DNA of 64,000 nucleotides from Haloarcula marina (GTDB taxonomy: Archaea; Halobacteriota; Halobacteria; Halobacteriales; Haloarculaceae), in NCBI RefSeq assembly GCF_024218775.1, contig NZ_CP100404.1, positions 992,001 to 1,056,000 of the forward strand, written 5' to 3'. Position numbers and translations under genes: made by a program. The stretch's first letter is position 1. Each line of letters begins with the position of its first letter. The notes below the pieces were generated by a model. That model saw only the letters and a program-made list of their open reading frames with translations. It ran no database searches and was not told where the DNA came from. Shown here piece by piece: positions 59,774 to 64,000 of this stretch.

Positions 59774-61029
59774 GCACTGACGACGCACACGACCCCAAGT
59801 TCGGCGAGTACGGCGGACAGTACGTTCCCGAGGCGCTGATGCCAGCCATCGAAGAGCTGACAGACGCCTACGAGCGGTACGTACTGCACAACGAGGACGG
59901 CTTCATGGACGACTTCCGGGAGCGACTGGCGGACTTCGGCGGCCGACCGACGCCGCTCCAGTACGCCGAGCAACTCTCCGAGCGCTACGACACCGAGGTG
60001 TATCTGAAGCGCGAGGACCTGCTCCACGGCGGCGCGCACAAACTCAACAATGCGCTCGGACAGGTCCTGCTGGCGAAGTACATGGGCAAAGAGCGCATCA
60101 TCGCCGAGACGGGGGCCGGTCAGCACGGCACCGCGACGGCGATGGCCGCCGCCCACCTCGATATGCCCTGTGAGATATACATGGGCGAGACGGACATCGC
60201 CCGACAGCGACCCAACGTCTTCCGGATGCGCATCAACGGGGCCGAGGTCAACCCCGTCACCGTCGGTCGCGGCACCCTGAAAGAGGCCATCTCGGAGACG
60301 ATGCGCGACTGGGCGACCACCGTCGAGAACACCCACTACGTAATCGGGAGCGTCGTCGGCCCGCACCCGTTCCCGAAGATGGTCCGGGACTTTCAGGCGG
60401 TCATCTCCGAAGAGGCCCGCGAACAGGCCATCGAGAAGACGGGCGGCCTGCCCGATTCGGTCGTCGCCTGCGCTGGCGGCGGGTCGAACACGATGGGCGC
60501 GTTCGCCGAGTTCGTCGACGACGAGAGCGTGGCCCTCGTGGCCGTCGAGGCTGGAGGGTCCTCGCTCACCGTCGACGAAGAACAGGGCGTCGCCCCCAAC
60601 TCGGCGACGCTCTCGACCGGGAACGAGGGCGTTCTCCACGGTGCGCGGACGAAACTCCTGCAGGACTCGGACGGGCAGATTATGGAGTCCCACTCCGTTT
60701 CGGCGGGACTCGACTACGCGGGCGTCGGTCCGGAACTGGCCCACCTCGTCGACGAGGGCCGCGTGACGCCGGTCAACGTCGACGACGAGGTGGCGCTCGA
60801 AGCGTTCCACCGTCTCTCGCAGGACGAGGGCGTCATCCCGGCGCTCGAAACCGCGCACGCCTTTGGCTATCTCGAAGAAAACCACGACGAACTGGGAGAC
60901 ATCGTCGTCGTGAACGTCTCCGGTCGCGGCGACAAAGACTTAGAGACGGTCATCGAGGAGACGAGCAAGCGGGACCTCGACATCGCGCCGGACATGTCTA
61001 TCCTCAACCGCGTCGGGGGTGGCCTCTGA
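59770..61029 (+). CDS. trpB: Tryptophan synthase beta subunit
   Basis: A 419-residue PLP enzyme that joins indole and serine to tryptophan. N-terminal [16 protein letters not shown] (about 12-27). The PLP Lys is in [19 protein letters not shown] (about 85-103); [17 protein letters not shown] (about 114-130) is the Glu-containing catalytic loop; PLP-phosphate motif is [15 protein letters not shown] (about 234-248), and the C-terminal [13 protein letters not shown] follows. Length and motifs fit TrpB1. The start overlaps trpC and the stop overlaps the trpA ATG (TGATG at 61027-61031). Confidence 0.96.
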   Translation: MSTDDAHDPKFGEYGGQYVPEALMPAIEELTDAYERYVLHNEDGFMDDFRERLADFGGRPTPLQYAEQLSERYDTEVYLKREDLLHGGAHKLNNALGQVLLAKYMGKERIIAETGAGQHGTATAMAAAHLDMPCEIYMGETDIARQRPNVFRMRINGAEVNPVTVGRGTLKEAISETMRDWATTVENTHYVIGSVVGPHPFPKMVRDFQAVISEEAREQAIEKTGGLPDSVVACAGGGSNTMGAFAEFVDDESVALVAVEAGGSSLTVDEEQGVAPNSATLSTGNEGVLHGARTKLLQDSDGQIMESHSVSAGLDYAGVGPELAHLVDEGRVTPVNVDDEVALEAFHRLSQDEGVIPALETAHAFGYLEENHDELGDIVVVNVSGRGDKDLETVIEETSKRDLDIAPDMSILNRVGGGL

Positions 61030-61859
61030 TGGGCCTCGAACGCGCCTTCGCCGACGAACCGGCGTTCGTACCGTACCTGGCCGCTGGCGACCCGAACTAC
61101 GAGGACTCGCTCGAATACGTCGAAGCGCTCGCCGCGGGCGGGGCCGACGTCATCGAACTCGGCCTGCCCTTCTCGGAACCCATCGCCGAGGGGAAGACGA
61201 TTCAAGACGCCATCGTTCGGTCGCTGGAGTCGGGGATGACTCCCGGACGGTTCTTCGAGTTCGTCGGAGACCTCGACGTGGACGTGCCGCTCGTCTGCAT
61301 GACCTACTACAACCTCATCTACCAGTACGGTGACGAGGAAGGTCCCCGGCCGTTCGTCGAGAAGGCCGCCGAAGTTGGCATCGAGGGGTTCGTCGTCCCG
61401 GACCTGCCCGCCGAGGAGGCCGGACCGCTCCGCGAGGCCTGCGACGAGTTCGGACTGGACCTCGTGTTCATCGTCGCGCCGACGACGCGGGGGGACCGCC
61501 TCGAACGCATGATGGAGCAGGTGTCCGGCTACGTCTACGTGCAGGCCCGGTTGGGCGTCACCGGCGCACGCGACGACGTGGACGACGCCACCGAAGCGTC
61601 GCTGGCGCGACTCTCCGACTGGGACGTGCCGAAGGCCGTCGGGTTCGGCATCAAGACCGGTGACCACGCCGCGGAAATCGTCGCCGCGGGGGCCGACGGC
61701 ATCATCGTCGGGTCCGCGCTGGTCGACATCGTCGCCGAAGGCGAGGCGAACGGCGACCCGACCGAGGCGACGGCCGACCGCCTCGAATCGCTGGCCCGCG
61801 AACTCAAGGAAGGGGCGCTCCGCGGGGCGCAGGAGCGGCCGCAACCGGAACGCACATAA
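61029..61859 (+). CDS. trpA: Tryptophan synthase alpha subunit
   Basis: A 276-residue TIM barrel that cleaves indole-3-glycerol phosphate to indole and glyceraldehyde-3-phosphate. The catalytic Glu49 equivalent is Glu43 in [20 protein letters not shown]. The catalytic Asp60 of the E. coli enzyme (PFSDPLADG) is here Glu54 (codon 61188-61190) and Asp56 is Glu50. The loop motifs [14 protein letters not shown] (about 97-110) and the phosphate site [20 protein letters not shown] (about 204-223) are present. It is the last gene of the coupled trpCBA unit, 26 nt before the ADH synthase gene. Confidence 0.94.
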   Translation: MGLERAFADEPAFVPYLAAGDPNYEDSLEYVEALAAGGADVIELGLPFSEPIAEGKTIQDAIVRSLESGMTPGRFFEFVGDLDVDVPLVCMTYYNLIYQYGDEEGPRPFVEKAAEVGIEGFVVPDLPAEEAGPLREACDEFGLDLVFIVAPTTRGDRLERMMEQVSGYVYVQARLGVTGARDDVDDATEASLARLSDWDVPKAVGFGIKTGDHAAEIVAAGADGIIVGSALVDIVAEGEANGDPTEATADRLESLARELKEGALRGAQERPQPERT

Positions 61860-61885
61860 TCGTTCTTGCCACACTCTCGCATATC

Positions 61886-62689
61886 ATGAACACAGGGACA
61901 CGCGCACGACTCGACCGCATCGGGACAGACGGGCAGTACGTCATCGTCCCGATGGACCACGGAATCACCATGGGGGCCGTAACGGGCCTCAAAGACCTCG
62001 AAGGGACCGTCGACGCGATTACGCGCGGCGGGGCCGACGCCGTCCTCACCCAACGCGGCGTCGCCGACCGCGTCCACCCGAACAAGAACGGCGCGGGCTA
62101 CATCGCCCACCTCAACGGGTCGACGACCATCGGCCCCGACGAGAACGACAAGCGGACTACTGGCACCGTCGAGGACGCGATTCGCGTCGGTGCCGACGCC
62201 GTCTCTTTCCATATCAACGTCGGCAGCACGTACGAACGCGAACAGATAGCCGCACTCTCCGAACTGACGACCGAAGCCAAGCGGTACGGGATGCCGGTGC
62301 TGGCGATGGCCTACGCCCGCGGCCCGGACATCGACCCCGAAGCCGACGACTACAACCAGTACGTCGGCCACGCTGTCCGACTCGCCGAGGAACTCGGGTC
62401 CGACGTGGTAAAGACGGGCTACACCGGCGACGCCGAGAGCTTCCAGCACGTCGTCGAGTCCACGTCGCTCCCGGTGGTCATCGCGGGTGGCGCGAAAGGC
62501 ACCGACGAGGAGACGCTCGATATGGTCCGCGGGGCCGTCGACGCCGGGGCCGCCGGCGTCTCGATGGGCCGCTCTATCTTCCAGCACGAGGACCCAGAGA
62601 AGATTACCCGCGCCGTCGCCAGCGTCGTCCACGACGACGCCGAGGCCGCGGAGGCGCTCCGCGACGCCGAGTTGGCCGTCGAGGCCTAA
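61886..62689 (+). CDS. 2-amino-3,7-dideoxy-D-threo-hept-6-ulosonate synthase
   Basis: A 267-residue class I aldolase-type TIM barrel, the archaeal enzyme that condenses aspartate semialdehyde with a sugar-phosphate-derived unit to start the non-canonical shikimate route to aromatic amino acids. Motifs: YVIVPMDHGITMGAVTGLKD (about 18-37), GGADAVLTQRGVADR (about 48-62) and DVVKTGYTGDAESF (about 173-186, with a putative Schiff-base Lys), plus VVIAGGAKGTDEETL (about 196-210). It lies directly after trpA, tying aromatic and tryptophan pathways. CATAATCG about 30 nt upstream may be a secondary promoter. Its stop interlocks with minD-like on the other strand. Confidence 0.9.
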   Translation: MNTGTRARLDRIGTDGQYVIVPMDHGITMGAVTGLKDLEGTVDAITRGGADAVLTQRGVADRVHPNKNGAGYIAHLNGSTTIGPDENDKRTTGTVEDAIRVGADAVSFHINVGSTYEREQIAALSELTTEAKRYGMPVLAMAYARGPDIDPEADDYNQYVGHAVRLAEELGSDVVKTGYTGDAESFQHVVESTSLPVVIAGGAKGTDEETLDMVRGAVDAGAAGVSMGRSIFQHEDPEKITRAVASVVHDDAEAAEALRDAELAVEA

Positions 62690-64000
62690 AACCCGAACAG
62701 CGACCGCACTCGCTCGGTGACCGACCGACCGCCGGTTTCGGCGCTCGCGGTCACACCGGATATCTCGTTCTCTCTTTGCTCCGGTTCCGTCTCGGGACCG
62801 ATCGCTTCACCGTCGGACCCGGAGTCGGCACCGTCTTCGGTGGAGTCACTCGACTCAGTATCCGGTACGATGAGATCCGCATCGGTCGATTCTGACGCGT
62901 TGTCGTCCGTCGTCTCGTCGACGACGGTGTCATCGTTGTCTGCTCGGTCGTCGTCACCGGCCCGTTCGGGAGCGCCCTCGCCGGCCGTCACGTCGCTATC
63001 GTAGCCCTCCGCGCCCTCGTCGTTGACAACTCCATCGGCTTCTTCGTGTCCATCGGACTCGGGACGGCGTGGGCCGACGATAGGCCGTGACTCGTCGCCG
63101 TCCGACACGCCGACGGGAGGTGCGTCGGTTTCGGCGTCGGTTCCTTCCGGCGCTTCCGTCTCGCTCTCGGTGCTGGTGTGGTCCCCCGCATCCGCCGTCG
63201 CGTACTCGTCTGCCGGTGTGTCGTCATCTTCATCTCTCTCGGCAGCCGCGCCTTCGCCGCCCACCACAGCCTGGGGTTCGATGACGCGCCCGCCGTCCGT
63301 GGTACCGTGGCGGGCGGTAGCGGGTCGTTCCGGCCCGCCCGAAGGGTTCCGGTCGGGGCCGTTCGGTTCGGCGGGAGAACGAGCCACCGACTCGTCGACG
63401 CGTTCGACTTCCGTCGGGTCGAGGTCGACCAGCGCGCGCCCGATTTTCCGGTACGCGATGGCCGCGCCGCTGCGTGGGGCGTTCGAGACGACCGGCAGGC
63501 CCTTGTCCTGTGAGTGCGGGACGGCCTCGTCCTCGGGGACGTGGCCGAGCAGTTCCACGTCGAGGAACGCCGCGATGCGGTCCGCACCGGGCGAAGAACC
63601 AGTGCCGGACTTCGTCAGGACGAGGCCGCGGATGGGCGTGTCGACGCGGTCGGCGAGTTCCATCGTGTTCTGAACGTTGCGAATCGAGGCGACTCGCGGT
63701 GTCGAGACGAGGAGGGCTTCGTCTGCCAACTGGAGCGGCCGCACCGTCTCCTCGCTGAGTCCGGCAGGCGTGTCCAGTAGGACGACATCGTAGCGCCACC
63801 GGAGCGTCTCGACGGCGTCCGGAAGCCGCTCCAGGTCGGTCGCGGCGTAGCCACCGAGGTCAGTACCACTCGGGACGACGGCGAAACCGGGGTCGGTCTC
63901 GTAGGTCGCAGTATCGAGGTCGGTGGTCCCGGCGAGAACGTCGTGAAGCGTTGCCGCCTCGCTGACGTCGATGTCTACGTCCAGGAAATCAACGAGGTTC
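62686..64000 (-). CDS. MinD/ParA-type ATPase, 3' part, with long acidic tail
   Basis: The visible part (437 codons) is the C-terminal portion of a MinD-like ATPase; the 5' end with the P-loop lies beyond the window edge. Seen in the visible part: the hydrophobic DVVLLDTPAGLSEET (Walker B-type), LQLADEALLVSTPRVASIRN, LVLTKSGTG, and IAAFLDVELLGHVPEDEAVP. After about residue 180 of the visible part comes an acidic, disordered stretch of about 240 residues rich in D, E, T and S, and finally a short amphipathic end, GGRSVTERVRSLFGF, like the membrane-targeting helix of MinD. It may help position cell-division or polar proteins. Confidence 0.85.
   Translation of the reverse strand, partial: NLVDFLDVDIDVSEAATLHDVLAGTTDLDTATYETDPGFAVVPSGTDLGGYAATDLERLPDAVETLRWRYDVVLLDTPAGLSEETVRPLQLADEALLVSTPRVASIRNVQNTMELADRVDTPIRGLVLTKSGTGSSPGADRIAAFLDVELLGHVPEDEAVPHSQDKGLPVVSNAPRSGAAIAYRKIGRALVDLDPTEVERVDESVARSPAEPNGPDRNPSGGPERPATARHGTTDGGRVIEPQAVVGGEGAAAERDEDDDTPADEYATADAGDHTSTESETEAPEGTDAETDAPPVGVSDGDESRPIVGPRRPESDGHEEADGVVNDEGAEGYDSDVTAGEGAPERAGDDDRADNDDTVVDETTDDNASESTDADLIVPDTESSDSTEDGADSGSDGEAIGPETEPEQRENEISGVTASAETGGRSVTERVRSLFGF

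Noticed and set aside
1-64000. CRISPR array, insertion sequence, or integrated element
   Set aside because: No regularly spaced repeats, transposase, integrase or terminal inverted repeats were seen; GC and codon usage look uniform apart from short AT-rich promoter patches.

Overview
The window is haloarchaeal chromosome. Evidence: high G+C with strong G/C preference at third codon positions, acidic Asp/Glu-rich proteins, archaeal information-processing genes (Rpl37Ae, RpoP/Rpo12, KEOPS Pcc1, thermosome, LonB, archaeal AspRS, NadM), and short or leaderless transcripts with TATA elements about 25-32 nt before many start codons. Genus cannot be fixed from the sequence alone. There is no rRNA, tRNA, CRISPR array, insertion sequence or integrase; this is mostly core genome, densely packed on both strands.

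Layout. 0.2-3.7 kb: MFS transporter, TruD and a zinc-binding DUF2103-type protein. 3.7-5.0 kb (minus): TfoX-like and two membrane proteins. 5.1-5.8 kb: rpl37ae-rpoP-pcc1. 5.9-10.7 kb: a giant PAS/GAF/HTH_10 regulator, a small HTH protein and an aldo/keto reductase. 10.9-14.7 kb (minus): AspRS, an APH-like kinase, a HAD phosphatase and geranylgeranylglyceryl phosphate synthase. 14.8-17.2 kb: Rieske, MOSC, YqcI/YcgG and isochorismatase-like genes. 17.2-23.6 kb: topoisomerase I, an arylsulfotransferase-like membrane protein, a membrane protein and GatB. 23.7-28.7 kb: acidic coiled-coil protein, Smc and ScpA. 28.8-34.4 kb: site-2 protease, small conserved proteins, SDR-like, phosphoribosyltransferase, secreted protein and PhzF. 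34.5-41.7 kb: PEP synthase, KaiC-like protein, MfnA decarboxylase, VTT membrane protein and MetRS. 41.8-49.5 kb: NfeD/SPFH membrane operon, regulators, TRAM protein, YkgJ, MBL hydrolase, methyltransferase and glycosyltransferase-like protein. 49.5-53.6 kb: amidohydrolase-like, thermosome and APC permease. 53.7-58.8 kb: a metal-repressor-type promoter, SAM hydrolase-NadM, LonB, CPBP protease and an MGMT-like protein. 59.0-62.7 kb: trpC-trpB-trpA and the archaeal ADH synthase of aromatic biosynthesis. The end holds the 3' part of a MinD-like ATPase.

The features most worth a second look are: (i) two TTTAGGT-type operators flanking a TATA box between two converging genes (53.83-53.89 kb); (ii) three TGT(A/T)C units spaced exactly 10 bp apart in front of trpC; (iii) a Rieske/MOSC/YqcI/isochorismatase neighbourhood suggestive of N-O chemistry; and (iv) several enzyme-family proteins that have lost signature catalytic residues (MGMT-like Cys to Asp, SDR Tyr to Phe, GT2 without DxD, amidohydrolase with altered metal ligands, KaiC-like without a P-loop).
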